A stretch of DNA of 64,000 bases from Clostridiales bacterium (lineage in GTDB: Bacteria; Bacillota; Clostridia; Christensenellales; CAG-138). The notes under the pieces are model-generated. The model had not been told where the DNA came from and did not search any database. It saw nothing but the letters and a program-made list of their open reading frames with translations. Below, one piece after another: positions 17,486 through 25,860 of the stretch. The position numbers and the translations under genes are program-made. Positions within the stretch are counted from its first letter, which is position 1. Each line of letters starts with the position of its first letter. Where the stretch lies: the NCBI GenBank assembly GCA_004554165.1, contig SFNQ01000001.1, forward strand, positions 62,001 to 126,000, in the 5' to 3' direction.

Positions 17486-18265
17486 ATGAACGGAAAAGTT
17501 CTGATCGGGATTCTGATCCCGTTTATCGGCACTGCGCTGGGCGCAGGCATGGTGTTTTTTCTGAAGAAGGACATGAGCGACCGGCTGAAAAAGGCGCTGC
17601 TGGGTTTTGCCGCCGGCGTGATGATCGCGGCCTCGGTCTGGTCGCTGCTGATCCCCGCCATCGAGATGGCCGAAGGACAGGGTACGTCCCCGTGGCTGCC
17701 CGCGGCGGGCGGCTTTCTGCTCGGCATGGGATTTCTGCTGCTGCTGGATACCATTACGCCACACCTGCATGTGGGCGGCGAGGCCGAGGGGCCGAAAAGT
17801 ACATTCAAAAAATCCACCATGCTGGTGCTGGCGGTCACCCTCCACAATATTCCGGAGGGCATGGCCGTGGGCGTTGCATTCGCAGGGATGATGGCCGGCA
17901 ATGCGCCCATTTCCCTCTCCGCCGCGCTGGCGCTGTCCATCGGCATTGCGATCCAGAACTTCCCAGAGGGCGCGATCATCTCCATGCCTCTCAAGAGCGC
18001 GGGCCTGCCGCGGGCGCGAGCCTTCCGCTCCGGCGCGCTGTCGGGCATCGTGGAGCCCATCGCCGCCGCGCTGACCATTCTGCTTGCGGAGATTGCGGTG
18101 CCGGTTTTGCCCTGTCTTCTGGCCTTTGCCGCGGGCGCGATGATCTATGTGGTGGTGGAGGAACTGATTCCGGAATCACAGTCCGGCGCGCACAGTAACA
18201 TCGGCACCATCGGCGTGGCCATCGGCTTTGCGCTCATGATGGTGCTGGATGTGGCGCTGGGCTGA
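17486..18265 (+). CDS. ZIP family divalent metal transporter
   Basis: This 259-residue protein has eight predicted membrane segments. The paired metal-binding motifs HNIPEG (about 120) and QNFPEG (about 160) in adjacent helices are diagnostic of ZIP carriers (ZupT-like). A histidine-containing loop, HLHVGGEAEG, precedes the first motif. Such carriers import zinc, iron or manganese. GGAAAGGACGG precedes the ATG. The metal cannot be assigned from sequence, and no metalloregulator site is obvious. Confidence 0.9.
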   Translation: MNGKVLIGILIPFIGTALGAGMVFFLKKDMSDRLKKALLGFAAGVMIAASVWSLLIPAIEMAEGQGTSPWLPAAGGFLLGMGFLLLLDTITPHLHVGGEAEGPKSTFKKSTMLVLAVTLHNIPEGMAVGVAFAGMMAGNAPISLSAALALSIGIAIQNFPEGAIISMPLKSAGLPRARAFRSGALSGIVEPIAAALTILLAEIAVPVLPCLLAFAAGAMIYVVVEELIPESQSGAHSNIGTIGVAIGFALMMVLDVALG

Positions 18266-18340
18266 ACATCCGGCGGGGATTCTGCGGAGCGCTCACGCCA
18301 GGCGGCGGAAAGGGCGGCATGCTTTTTTTGCGCAGGCGAG

Positions 18341-18463
18341 GGCGGGCCCCGCGGTTCCGCCTGCGGCGGAACCGCCCGGCGCGCAGGAAGAACCCGCAAA
18401 GATCGAAGGACCGGCGGCGCGCCGGGCAGGCGCGGCCGGAGGCCGCGCGCGGGGCCCGCGCCC
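18341..18463. repeat. Large GC-rich dyad-symmetric structure
   Basis: A perfect 11-bp hairpin GCGGTTCCGCC/GGCGGAACCGC sits at 18351-18375. The flank GCGGGCCCCGCG near 18342 has its inverted match near 18450, and a second internal hairpin GCGCGGCC/GGCCGCGC lies between. The whole could fold as one branched structure. It is not followed by a T-run and lies between the ZIP gene and a small ORF. Confidence 0.45.
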
Positions 18464-18504
18464 GGGCAGAATTTTGAATCGGAGGCAGGCGGAGGAAAGA
18501 AGCC

Positions 18505-18675
18505 ATGGAACCAGCGGACTATATCGTTTTGCGGCTGGACGGGGATTATGCCGTGCTGCGGCGCACGGACGTTCCCTCGGAGGAGGATTTTTTCATTGCG
18601 CGGGCCTTTTTGCCGGAGGCTGCGGACGAGGGCAGCCGCCTGCATTATGAGGCCTTTGTCTATACGCTGGCCTGA
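18505..18675 (+). CDS. Conserved-looking small protein, 56 residues
   Basis: A short gene with a strong ribosome site (GGAGGAAAG) 8 bases ahead of the ATG. It encodes an acidic 56-residue protein with an N-terminal YIVLRLDGDYAVLRR segment that looks like two beta strands, then DVPSEEDFFIARAFLP, and ends with YEAFVYTLA. There is no signal peptide or membrane segment. I recall similar small proteins in Clostridia but cannot name a family. It stands alone after the GC-rich hairpin region. Confidence 0.65.
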   Translation: MEPADYIVLRLDGDYAVLRRTDVPSEEDFFIARAFLPEAADEGSRLHYEAFVYTLA

Positions 18676-18935
18676 GGGCCGGGCAAAAACGGAAAACGCA
18701 GGCAAAGCGGACGAAAAGGACAGAACCGGCAGGCGGCCATTGCCTTTTTGCGGCGTATCCTTTGGGGCAGCGTTTTGCCATGCGGATGGAGCGTTGGCTG
18801 CGGAAGCGGGGGCTCCGGGCTGCGCGATTGGAGAAGGCAGAACGCGGGGCCTGCATGACGCGGTCAGAGCAACCGAAGGGGACGGATAAAACGCCGCTCC
18901 CCCAAATCGTCAGGCAGGGGGCGACGGGCCTGTGC

Positions 18936-19190
18936 TTACTCCGCGCCGGGCGCCGCAGGCAACAGCGCCTCCTTTTCCTGCCGGGAGAGACGCTTGATCT
19001 CAATCTCGCGCCGCAGCGCGGCGGAGCGGTCTGCGCAGGGCTCGCGGTATACGACCGTGACGGGCAGGCGGCTGCGGGTATATTTTGCGCCGTGTCCGCT
19101 GTTGTGCTCCCGCGCGCGCCGGTCCACGTCGGTGGCTACGCCGGTGTAGAGTGTGTTGTCGGCGCAGCGCAGCAGATAGACATACCACAT
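18936..19190 (-). CDS. GIY-YIG nuclease superfamily protein (YhbQ-like)
   Basis: This 84-residue stand-alone GIY-YIG domain has YVYLLRC and LYTGVATD as the two tripeptide motifs, then the helix with the conserved arginine (DRRAREHN) and a late glutamate (LRREIEIKRLSR). The family is of the YhbQ/UPF0213 type; some members act on DNA ends or abasic sites, but the role here is not established. AAGGAGGG precedes the ATG. An extended -10 box TGC-TATACT on the minus strand (19213-19218) probably starts the transcript. Confidence 0.88.
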   Translation of the reverse strand: MWYVYLLRCADNTLYTGVATDVDRRAREHNSGHGAKYTRSRLPVTVVYREPCADRSAALRREIEIKRLSRQEKEALLPAAPGAE

Positions 19191-19656
19191 CCGTGAGCCC
19201 TCCTTTTTTCACAGTATAGCATGGATCCGCGACACAAAAAAGCAAGCCTGCCGGGAAAGAGTACAAGCGGCAGCATTCTGCCCCGTGAGAATCCATCCGG
19301 GGGGGGGACAGCAGCGCGGAACCCTGCCCGGCATGCAGGGGTCCCGCGTCCGTCCGTAGAGACGCCGCCCTGCCTCGAAGAGGGAAAGCATGGGGCAAAA
19401 AACTCCGGCAAAAGGCCGTTTGGCCCCGGAGAAGCCGTCCCGGCAGGCACTTTCCGAACCTTTGGACGCAACGCGGCCAGACCCAATGCCATCGAGAGGG
19501 GCGACCACAACCAGCTTTCCGGCCCTGCTCCCCGATCTGCCGTGCGCTCGGCAGGTCGCGGGAGGCCCTGTCCCTGTGGAGGCGGGCTATCTCCTTTTCT
19601 CACGGGGGCCGGGCATGCTATACTGTTAAAAACAGAAGGGCGGGGAAGGATACGGC
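19191..19656. other. Intergenic stretch between divergent genes
   Basis: No gene is supported. The left end holds the GIY-YIG promoter (minus -10 at 19213-19218) and the right end the serine hydrolase promoter. Near 19315-19347 an imperfect hairpin forms around ACCCTGC/GCAGGGGT with a CCGGCAT loop. A run of nine Gs occurs at 19299-19307. The remainder looks like unconstrained GC-rich sequence. Confidence 0.5.
19595..19624 (+). promoter_or_regulatory. Promoter for the serine hydrolase gene
   Basis: TTTTCT (19595-19600) and TATACT (19619-19624) are 18 bases apart. TGC directly before the -10 box makes it an extended -10 promoter. The ATG is 33 bases downstream. Confidence 0.55.
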
Positions 19657-20847
19657 ATGGAACTGATGGAGGGCATGCGCCGGCTGACGGACGAGCGACG
19701 GATTATTACGGGCATCAGCGCGGCCTACGGCAACGCGGAGGCCATGGAGTGCTGCTATTATGGTAACATTGCGGAATGTACGCTGAAGGACGGGCGCATG
19801 GTTCCGGCGGCGCGACCCGTGCGGGAGAATTCGATCTATGACCTGGCCTCCGTGACAAAGCTCTTTACGGCCATCGCAATTCTACAGCTTGCGGAGGCGG
19901 GAAAGCTGCGCCTTGCCGACCCCGTGGGCCGCTATGACGGGCGTTTTTCCCATATCCGGGATGTGCAGATTGTGGAGCTGCTGGCGTTTTTGACCGCGCT
20001 TTCCTCAGAGGAGCGTATTGATGCGCAGCCGGACCGGGAGAAGGCGCTTGCCGCGCTGTTTTCCGTGCGCATCGTGCCCCGGCCGGAGCGCCGTTTTTAT
20101 ACGGATATGGGCGCGATGGTGCTCAAGTATGTGGTGGAAGGCGCGGCAGATATGGATTTTTATTCCTACCTTCGGGAAAACGTGCTGCTGCCGCTGGGCA
20201 TGCGCCGCACCTTTGCCGCGGTGCCGCAGGCGCTGCTGCCCGAGACCGCCTGCTATAACTACGAGCGCCGGGTGCTGCCGGACGGGCGCTTCTTTCTCGA
20301 TACGGATTGCCCCACCGGCACGGTACACGATCCCAAGGCGCGGCGCATCAGCCGCGATGGGCGGGACCTTCCGGGCCATGCAGGCCTGTTCTCCACAGCG
20401 GAGGATATGGCGCGGCTGGCACAGGGGCTGCTGCGGGGGGAGATTCTGTCAAAGGAGAGCCTTTTGGAAATGGGCAAAAACCGCACAGGCCGCCGCCTGG
20501 CGGACGGGACGTATACGCACTATCTGGGCTATCTCTGCTACGCCAAGCATCCCATCCAGACCTACAGCGAGGTGCCCGCCTGCTTTTCCAACGGCACGGT
20601 GGCGCTGAACGGCTTTTCCGGCAACCATTTTTCCGTGGACCCGGTGCAGGGCCGCTTCATGGTGCTGCTGTCCAACCGCATTCACAACCGCGTTACCGTG
20701 GCTACCGGCAGGCCGGACCCGCACCAGCGGATCGACACGCTGCGCTGGGACGACGGGAAGGACTATCCCGTTTCGCAGAACTATGTGTACTGCAAGGATG
20801 AATACCTGAAGGGCCCCGTGGGCCGGATTCTTACGCAGCGGTTCTAG
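19657..20847 (+). CDS. Serine hydrolase, class C beta-lactamase fold
   Basis: This 396-residue protein has the SxxK nucleophile motif as SVTK (65-68) and a YTD triad at 148-150 where class C enzymes have YxN. NGFSGNHF may stand near the position of the KTG strand. No signal peptide is visible, so it is probably cytoplasmic. Most such proteins are esterases or peptidases rather than antibiotic-inactivating lactamases. GGGGAAGGA precedes the ATG. The asparagine-to-aspartate change in the second motif fits an esterase-like role, though the substrate is unknown. Confidence 0.82.
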   Translation: MELMEGMRRLTDERRIITGISAAYGNAEAMECCYYGNIAECTLKDGRMVPAARPVRENSIYDLASVTKLFTAIAILQLAEAGKLRLADPVGRYDGRFSHIRDVQIVELLAFLTALSSEERIDAQPDREKALAALFSVRIVPRPERRFYTDMGAMVLKYVVEGAADMDFYSYLRENVLLPLGMRRTFAAVPQALLPETACYNYERRVLPDGRFFLDTDCPTGTVHDPKARRISRDGRDLPGHAGLFSTAEDMARLAQGLLRGEILSKESLLEMGKNRTGRRLADGTYTHYLGYLCYAKHPIQTYSEVPACFSNGTVALNGFSGNHFSVDPVQGRFMVLLSNRIHNRVTVATGRPDPHQRIDTLRWDDGKDYPVSQNYVYCKDEYLKGPVGRILTQRF

Positions 20848-21019
20848 CGGATATGAGAAACAGACGAAACAGCGCTTGTCCAAGCGTGCTCTGGCAGTTT
20901 GCGGCGCTGGCCGCGCCCAGGGCAGAGGCCGCGCAGGGGTCCCTCCGAAAAGCAGAGGAGCATTTCTCAGAATTTGGAGCGGCGCGCAGCGTCCTCCGCG
21001 TCTTGCCCCAACGCTCGCC

Positions 21020-21991
21020 TTATCGTTCTGCCGCAGCTCCTTCTGCGTCCCGGGCGGGCAGCAGCAGAACCAGAAGGACGCCCGCCAGAAGAACAAGGGT
21101 AACGCACAGCCCGCCCTCAAGGCCGAAGGCGCCGCCGTTCCAGAGCGCGCCGGATTCGGCCGCGGTACAGACCAGCACGGAGGGCTGCGCAGAAAGGCCG
21201 CTGACGGAAACGCCAAGGACGTTGCCCTGAAAGAAGTTCCAGGCCGAGTGTATGGCGCAGGCGCCGGCGATACTCCCGGTGCGCAGCACGAACAGCCCGG
21301 CGAACACGCCAAAGAGCGTGAGATTTACAAGCGCAAGCGCCGTGATGCCGGGATTGCCCAGATGCAGCAGCGCAAAGACCACGGAGCTGACGCCCACCGC
21401 CAGGGCCACAGGCGCGCGGTTGGCCAGCGAAACCATGAAATAGCCCCGCAGCAGCATTTCCTCGGCCATGCCCTGCACCAGGTAGCCCGCAAGAAAGAGC
21501 AGGATGTAGAGCGCGGGAACGGTCGCGTTTAGCCGGAAGGAGGCGGTTCCCATCAGCGCGGCAAGCCCGCCGGCGGCAAGGAGCATGCCCGCGCCCAGCA
21601 GAAAGCCCAGCCCATAGCGGCGCAAAAAGCCCTTCCGCACAAGGCCCATTGAGCGCAGTGAGCGCCGCTCGATACAGCGGCAGTACAGGATGGGAATTTC
21701 GATTTCCGCCACCGTGGCAAAGAGGGAAATCAGCGCCAGCCAGGCGGACCTGGAGGAGACGATCGCTGCCGCCGTCGCCGCGGGGTCGGCGAATGCTGCC
21801 ACATCGCTCCAGTCAAGGTTTGAAAGGGTCCAGAACACGGTCGGATAGACCATCAGCGTGCCGACGCCCATCTGAACCGCCAGGAACACCGCCAGAAAAA
21901 TCAGAATCTGGAGCAGGGGATGCGGCCGGAATCGTGCCTGTCTGGCCTCGAGGAGCAGGGGGTTCTGTGCAGACAGAAAAAGCGGTTTCAT
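21020..21991 (-). CDS. CPBP family intramembrane metalloprotease
   Basis: This 323-residue protein has about eight membrane segments and the CPBP (Rce1/Abi-like) motifs: EEMLLRG (Glu177, Glu178, Arg182), FALLH (His210) and HSAWN (His248, Asn252). These residues form the metal site of the family, whose bacterial members include bacteriocin-immunity and signalling proteases. GAAAGGAAGG lies ahead of the ATG. It has no bacteriocin gene beside it, so a specific role cannot be given. Confidence 0.88.
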   Translation of the reverse strand: MKPLFLSAQNPLLLEARQARFRPHPLLQILIFLAVFLAVQMGVGTLMVYPTVFWTLSNLDWSDVAAFADPAATAAAIVSSRSAWLALISLFATVAEIEIPILYCRCIERRSLRSMGLVRKGFLRRYGLGFLLGAGMLLAAGGLAALMGTASFRLNATVPALYILLFLAGYLVQGMAEEMLLRGYFMVSLANRAPVALAVGVSSVVFALLHLGNPGITALALVNLTLFGVFAGLFVLRTGSIAGACAIHSAWNFFQGNVLGVSVSGLSAQPSVLVCTAAESGALWNGGAFGLEGGLCVTLVLLAGVLLVLLLPARDAEGAAAER

Positions 21992-22066
21992 TCGACAACA
22001 GCCTTCCTTTCCAATTTTGATGCCGCATTTATCTTATCGCAAAAGGCTGCACCTGTACAGAAGAAA

Positions 22067-22100
22067 CAGGGAACCGCATGGAAAAATGCGGTCCCCTCAG
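22067..22100. repeat. GACCGC hairpin repeat, left copy
   Basis: The hairpin AGGGAACCGCAT/ATGCGGTCCCCT has a short purine-rich loop. A near-identical hairpin occurs at 22297-22330, so the two bracket the 117-bp repeat and other hairpins between them. Confidence 0.6.
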
Positions 22101-22217
22101 CGTGTCGAAAAAGTGGCGGAACGCCACTTTTTCGAGCTTTCACAGGTTTTGCCTCTCGCATTCGCTCCCGGGCGGCAAAACCCGCAACGTACGAAAACCT
22201 CCGGGTTTTCATCCGTT
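22101..22217. repeat. Three-hairpin interspersed repeat, copy 1
   Basis: These 117 bases recur at 37221-37337 with three mismatches. It contains three consecutive hairpins: a perfect 13-bp CGAAAAAGTGGCG/CGCCACTTTTTCG stem with a GAA loop (22106-22134), GTTTTGCC/GGCAAAAC (22146-22181) and AAAACC/GGTTTT (22194-22209). No open frame is conserved. It looks like a non-autonomous mobile or structured intergenic element. Confidence 0.75.
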
Positions 22218-22296
22218 CTGACGCACCTGTCGTCAGAGCCGGATGGAACATAAGGGGCTGCGGCCCCTGATCAACCCCGGGGTTTTTCGACAAACT

Positions 22297-22330
22297 CAGG
22301 GGACCGCATGGAAAAACGCGGTCCCCTGTT
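22297..22330. repeat. GACCGC hairpin repeat, right copy
   Basis: AGGGGACCGC (22298-22307) pairs with GCGGTCCCCT (22318-22327). It duplicates the hairpin at 22067-22100. It lies just after the symporter stop, so on the minus strand it may act as its transcription end, although the T-run is poor. Confidence 0.6.
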
Positions 22331-22359
22331 CCAATTCCATTGGGCGGAGGCGGCTTTGC

Positions 22360-23853
22360 TCAATCCTCTTCGGGCGCCTGCTCCTGTGCGGCCTGAATGT
22401 CCGGATAGGCCGAGTACAGGGGCGGCAGGGATTCGCCGCGCCGCCGGGCGAGGTAGTTCTTTGTAATGGCCATCACCGTGCCGGAGAGCACGAGCACGCC
22501 AATCAGGTTGGGGATTGCCATGAGGCCGTTGAGCGTATCCGAGATATCCCAGGCCAGGGACAGATCCATGGTCGCGCCCATGACGGCGAAGGCGATGAAG
22601 ATGATTTTGTACACGATAACGGCTTTCTGACCGAAAAGATACTCCAGCGCCTTCGAGCCGTAGAAGGACCAGCCCAGCACCGTGGTAAATGCAAACAGCA
22701 GCACGGCAATGGTCACAAACCAGCCCGCAGCATCGTGGAAGGACTGTGCAAAGGCCATCGAAACCAGAGGAACGCCCTCGACCAGCTTGCCCGCCGCATC
22801 CACAGAGCCCACGACGCCTGTGGTCAGCACCGTAAAGGCCGTAAGCGAGCAGATGACAAAGGTATCGAAGAACACCTCAAAGATGCCCCACATGCCCTGG
22901 CGCACGGGTTCCTTGACGTTGGAGGCCGAGTGAACCATGACCGAGGAGCCCAGACCTGCCTCGTTGGAGAACACGCCGCGCTTGAAGCCCCAGGTCATGG
23001 CCTCCTTGATGAGCACGCCGCTGATGCCGCCTGCGACGGCGTCCACGCCGAACGCGCCGCGGAAGATGTCCACGATGACGGAGGGGATCTGCCGGATGTT
23101 CATGATAACAATGATGATCGTTCCCACCATGTACAGCACGGCCATGAAGGGAACAATCCGTTCCGCCACGCGGGCGATACGCTGGATACCGCCCAGGATG
23201 ACCAGCGCGAGAACTGCGGCCAGTACGATGCCCGTCACAAGCGGCGGAATGGAGAAGGAGGACTGCATGGAAACCGAGATCGAGTTGATCTGCGACATGT
23301 TGCCGATGCCGAAGGACGCGCAGACGCAGAACACGGAGAAGATGCAGGCCAGCGGCTTTCCGATATGGCGGAGGAACTTTTTGTTGCGGAAGCCGTTTTC
23401 AATGTAGTACATCGCGCCGCCGGACCACTCGCCCTTTTCGTTGCGGCGGCGGAAATAGATGCCGAGCACGTTCTCGGCATAGTTGGTCATCATGCCGAAG
23501 AAGGCCGAGACCCACATCCAGAACACCGCACCCGCCCCGCCGATGGTGATGGCGGTGGCCACGCCGGCGATGTTGCCGGTGCCGATGGTGGCGGCAAGGG
23601 CCGTGGTCAGCGCCTGAAACTGGGAGATGCTGGTCTTGCTGCCGCTTTTGTGGACGCTCTTCTTTTTGAAGATGGCGAGGATGGTCTCCCCCTGCCAGAG
23701 CTTCCATTTGCCGATTTGGAAGAACTTTGTCCGAATGGTGAAATATACGCCCGTGCCGATGAGCAGCAGGAGCATTGGAATGCCCCAGACAAAGCCGTTG
23801 ACCGCGCCGTTGACCTTTGCGATCGTTTCGCCGATGGAAAATGCGTAATTCAT
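22360..23853 (-). CDS. Sodium:alanine/glycine symporter, AGCS family
   Basis: This 497-residue integral membrane protein has the AGCS signatures ALAATIGTGNIAGVATAI (about 85-102), GGAMYYI and SNEAGLGS. About ten to eleven membrane segments are visible. Members carry alanine or glycine with sodium or protons. The tandem glycine riboswitch upstream on the same strand argues that glycine is the relevant substrate. AAAGGGA precedes the ATG at 23853. Confidence 0.93.
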   Translation of the reverse strand: MNYAFSIGETIAKVNGAVNGFVWGIPMLLLLIGTGVYFTIRTKFFQIGKWKLWQGETILAIFKKKSVHKSGSKTSISQFQALTTALAATIGTGNIAGVATAITIGGAGAVFWMWVSAFFGMMTNYAENVLGIYFRRRNEKGEWSGGAMYYIENGFRNKKFLRHIGKPLACIFSVFCVCASFGIGNMSQINSISVSMQSSFSIPPLVTGIVLAAVLALVILGGIQRIARVAERIVPFMAVLYMVGTIIIVIMNIRQIPSVIVDIFRGAFGVDAVAGGISGVLIKEAMTWGFKRGVFSNEAGLGSSVMVHSASNVKEPVRQGMWGIFEVFFDTFVICSLTAFTVLTTGVVGSVDAAGKLVEGVPLVSMAFAQSFHDAAGWFVTIAVLLFAFTTVLGWSFYGSKALEYLFGQKAVIVYKIIFIAFAVMGATMDLSLAWDISDTLNGLMAIPNLIGVLVLSGTVMAITKNYLARRRGESLPPLYSAYPDIQAAQEQAPEED

Positions 23854-23875
23854 AAATCCCTTTCCCTTTCCCGAA

Positions 23876-23925
23876 ATAAAAAACGGAGCGCGTGCGGGCG
23901 GGTAGGCCCGCCGGCTCGCTCTCCG
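23876..23925 (-). terminator. Riboswitch expression-platform terminator
   Basis: On the minus strand a long GC-rich hairpin (23925 down to 23884; outer CGGAG/CTCCG, inner GGCGGGC/CCCGCC, CTA apex) is followed by a T-run at 23883-23876. It sits between the glycine aptamers and the symporter ATG, so it is the likely transcription-control element. Whether glycine turns it on or off cannot be read directly. Confidence 0.75.
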
Positions 23926-24004
23926 AAATTTTGCCGCTCTCTCCCCTGCCTGCGCCGCCGGAAAAAGCGGAAGAAAGGCCGCTTTGCCGCAGCAGCGGGG
24001 GGGA

Positions 24005-24200
24005 AACGTTTGCTCTGTCCTTTTGCCTGAGAGATTGGCAGCGAAAAACGCCGCCTTGCACCTTCGGCACCCGCTGCACGCATCCCCTGCGCCGCGAGCT
24101 TCTCCAGAGAGCTATCCGCTTACAGTCCTCATCCCGTGGGGGGACACCTGAGAGTGTTACTCCTTCGGCGGCGCCAGCAAAAGGCGCCCTTTCCTGCAAG
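24005..24200 (-). promoter_or_regulatory. Tandem glycine riboswitch
   Basis: Two aptamers are readable on the minus strand. The first contains GCCGAAGGAGTAA, CTCTCAGGTGTCC and AGGACTGTAAGC. The second contains CTCTGGAGAAGC, GGTGCCGAAGGTGCAA and the near-invariant tail ATCTCTCAGGCAAAAGGACA. These are the conserved cores of the glycine class, which often binds glycine in tandem. It lies in the leader of the AGCS symporter gene, and an intrinsic terminator lies between it and the coding region. Confidence 0.93.
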
Positions 24201-24235
24201 CTTCTTTTAGCCGTATCACGATATAATTTTCAGGT

Positions 24236-24264
24236 ACTATAGCACGGCGGAGGGAAAAAAGCAA
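24236..24264 (-). promoter_or_regulatory. Promoter for the riboswitch-symporter transcript
   Basis: On the minus strand TTGCTT (24264-24259) and TATAGT (24241-24236) are 17 bases apart, with TGC before the -10 box. Transcription would start about 30 bases ahead of the first aptamer. Confidence 0.7.
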
Positions 24265-24324
24265 GAGAAAAATTCTTTTTGTTGCTTTCTGGCGATTCCG
24301 GAAAGCAAAAAACGTATCGGAGCG

Positions 24325-24352
24325 TTGCAAAGAGGCCGGAAAATGATATAAT
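24325..24352 (+). promoter_or_regulatory. Promoter for the DUF5058 operon
   Basis: TTGCAA (24325-24330) and a consensus TATAAT (24347-24352) are 16 bases apart, with TGA just before the -10 box. It faces away from the symporter promoter, from which it is about 60 bases distant. Confidence 0.75.
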
Positions 24353-24411
24353 GCAGGGCATATGATTTGCGGATGGAAGCACAAAACGGGAGAATGGGGG
24401 GAAGAAAAACC

Positions 24412-25140
24412 ATGTTTGATCCAAACGACGGCTTTTTGTACGTCATTGTGGCGATCGTCATCGCGTTTGTGATTTTGCAGTCGGTGGTATTTCTCGTCAA
24501 GGCGTGGAAGCGCGGCATAGCCATCGGCATGAGCAGAGCAACGCTCAAAAAGACGGTCATGTCCTCGGCGGTGTTCACCGTCGCGCCTGCGGTGGCGATT
24601 CTGCTGGGCGTAATCGCGCTGTCCAAGGCGCTGGGCTTTCCGCTGCCGTGGCTCCGGCTGTCGGTCATCGGCGCGCTGACCTATGAGACCACCGCTGCGG
24701 CCACGGCGGCGGGCGCCTTGGGCGCGACGCTCTCGGAGAAGATTACCGATCCCGAGATTTTCGCGGCCATCGCCTGGGTCATGACGGTGGGCATCGTGCC
24801 GGGGCTGATCCTCGTGCCGCTGCTGGGCAAAAAGATCGAAGGCGGCCTGTCGAAGCTCAAGAGCCGGGATGAAAAATGGGGCGATCTCTTCATGACGAGC
24901 CTCTTTCTCGGCATGATCTCGGCCTTTCTCGGCGTGGTTTTCGCGGATATCCGGCAGGGGCTGACGGGCTGGATTCCGGTATTCGTCATGCTTGCCGCCG
25001 CCGTGCTGATGCTCATCTGCGGCGCTGCACGAAAGATTTTCAGGGCCAGGTGGATTGAGGATTACGCGCTGCCCATCAGCATGCTCGGGGGCATGGCGCT
25101 GTCGATCCCGATTACAAACCTTGTGCAGTCGCTGGTCTGA
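24412..25140 (+). CDS. DUF5058 family membrane protein
   Basis: This 242-residue protein has about six to seven membrane segments. One central stretch (about 75-105) is alanine- and threonine-rich (TTAAATAAGALGAT), like helices that line transport channels. GGGGGAAG precedes the ATG at 24412; the upstream in-frame start lacks a site. The family has no known function. It is followed after 17 bases by a second membrane protein of similar size and then an M20 peptidase, so it probably forms half of a transporter that brings in the substrate of that peptidase. Confidence 0.75.
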   Translation: MFDPNDGFLYVIVAIVIAFVILQSVVFLVKAWKRGIAIGMSRATLKKTVMSSAVFTVAPAVAILLGVIALSKALGFPLPWLRLSVIGALTYETTAAATAAGALGATLSEKITDPEIFAAIAWVMTVGIVPGLILVPLLGKKIEGGLSKLKSRDEKWGDLFMTSLFLGMISAFLGVVFADIRQGLTGWIPVFVMLAAAVLMLICGAARKIFRARWIEDYALPISMLGGMALSIPITNLVQSLV

Positions 25141-25157
25141 CGGGGGAGGGAAAAGAA

Positions 25158-25832
25158 ATGGAAAAGAAAGCGAAACAGGAGCGCAGCTATCGCGACAGCG
25201 TCCACGCTTCGGGCCGCATCTGGTCCCTTGGCGCGCTGCTGATGCTGCTGGCGGTGCCGGCGGCCATCTGCCTCTATTATAACGCCTGGCCGCCGGTTTC
25301 CGGCGTGCTGCGGGGCTGCCTGGGCGTCGTGCCGATCTTCTGGACGGTGGGAACCATCGAGGTCATCACCTATGTGCCGATGCTGGGCACGGGCGGGTCC
25401 TATCTGGGCTTTGTGACGGGGAACCTGACAAATCTCAAGGTGCCCTGCGCGCTGAACGCCATGGAGGCCGCGGGCGTGGAAGCGGGCAGCGAGGAGGGCG
25501 AGGTCATCTCCACCATCGCCATTGCCACCTCCGCAATCGTGACGACGGTGATCATCGCGGCGGGTGTGCTGCTGCTGGCGCAGATCCGTCCCTTTCTGGA
25601 AAGCGCGCTCATGCAGCCCGCCTTCGACAACATCCTGCCGGCGCTGTTCGGCGGCCTTGCGGTGGTGTACGTTTCAAAAAACTGGAAGATTGCGCTGGTA
25701 CCCCTTGTGTTTATGGTGGCGCTGTTCGTTCTCGCGCCGGGTCTTGCGGGTTCGGTGGGCGTGCTGGTGCCGGTGGGCGCGCTGATCGCCATCGGCGTGG
25801 CGCGCATCCTCTACAGGCGGGGGATTCTGTGA
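25158..25832 (+). CDS. Membrane protein, partner of DUF5058
   Basis: This 224-residue protein has a short charged N-terminus and about six membrane segments. GTGGSYLGFVTGNLTNLKVPC around residue 80 contains glycine, asparagine and threonine in a membrane context, as in substrate-binding re-entrant segments. It starts 17 bases after the DUF5058 stop with GGGGGAGGG upstream. I do not recognise a named family. Its similar size to DUF5058 and its position suggest a heteromeric permease. Confidence 0.7.
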   Translation: MEKKAKQERSYRDSVHASGRIWSLGALLMLLAVPAAICLYYNAWPPVSGVLRGCLGVVPIFWTVGTIEVITYVPMLGTGGSYLGFVTGNLTNLKVPCALNAMEAAGVEAGSEEGEVISTIAIATSAIVTTVIIAAGVLLLAQIRPFLESALMQPAFDNILPALFGGLAVVYVSKNWKIALVPLVFMVALFVLAPGLAGSVGVLVPVGALIAIGVARILYRRGIL

Positions 25833-25860
25833 AATACGGGCGTTGGGAGGTAATGCAAGC

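Noticed and set aside
22243..24030. A 595-residue open frame opposite the AGCS gene
   Set aside because: It is the antisense shadow of a clear sodium symporter and is rich in His, Asp and Glu as expected from such frames.
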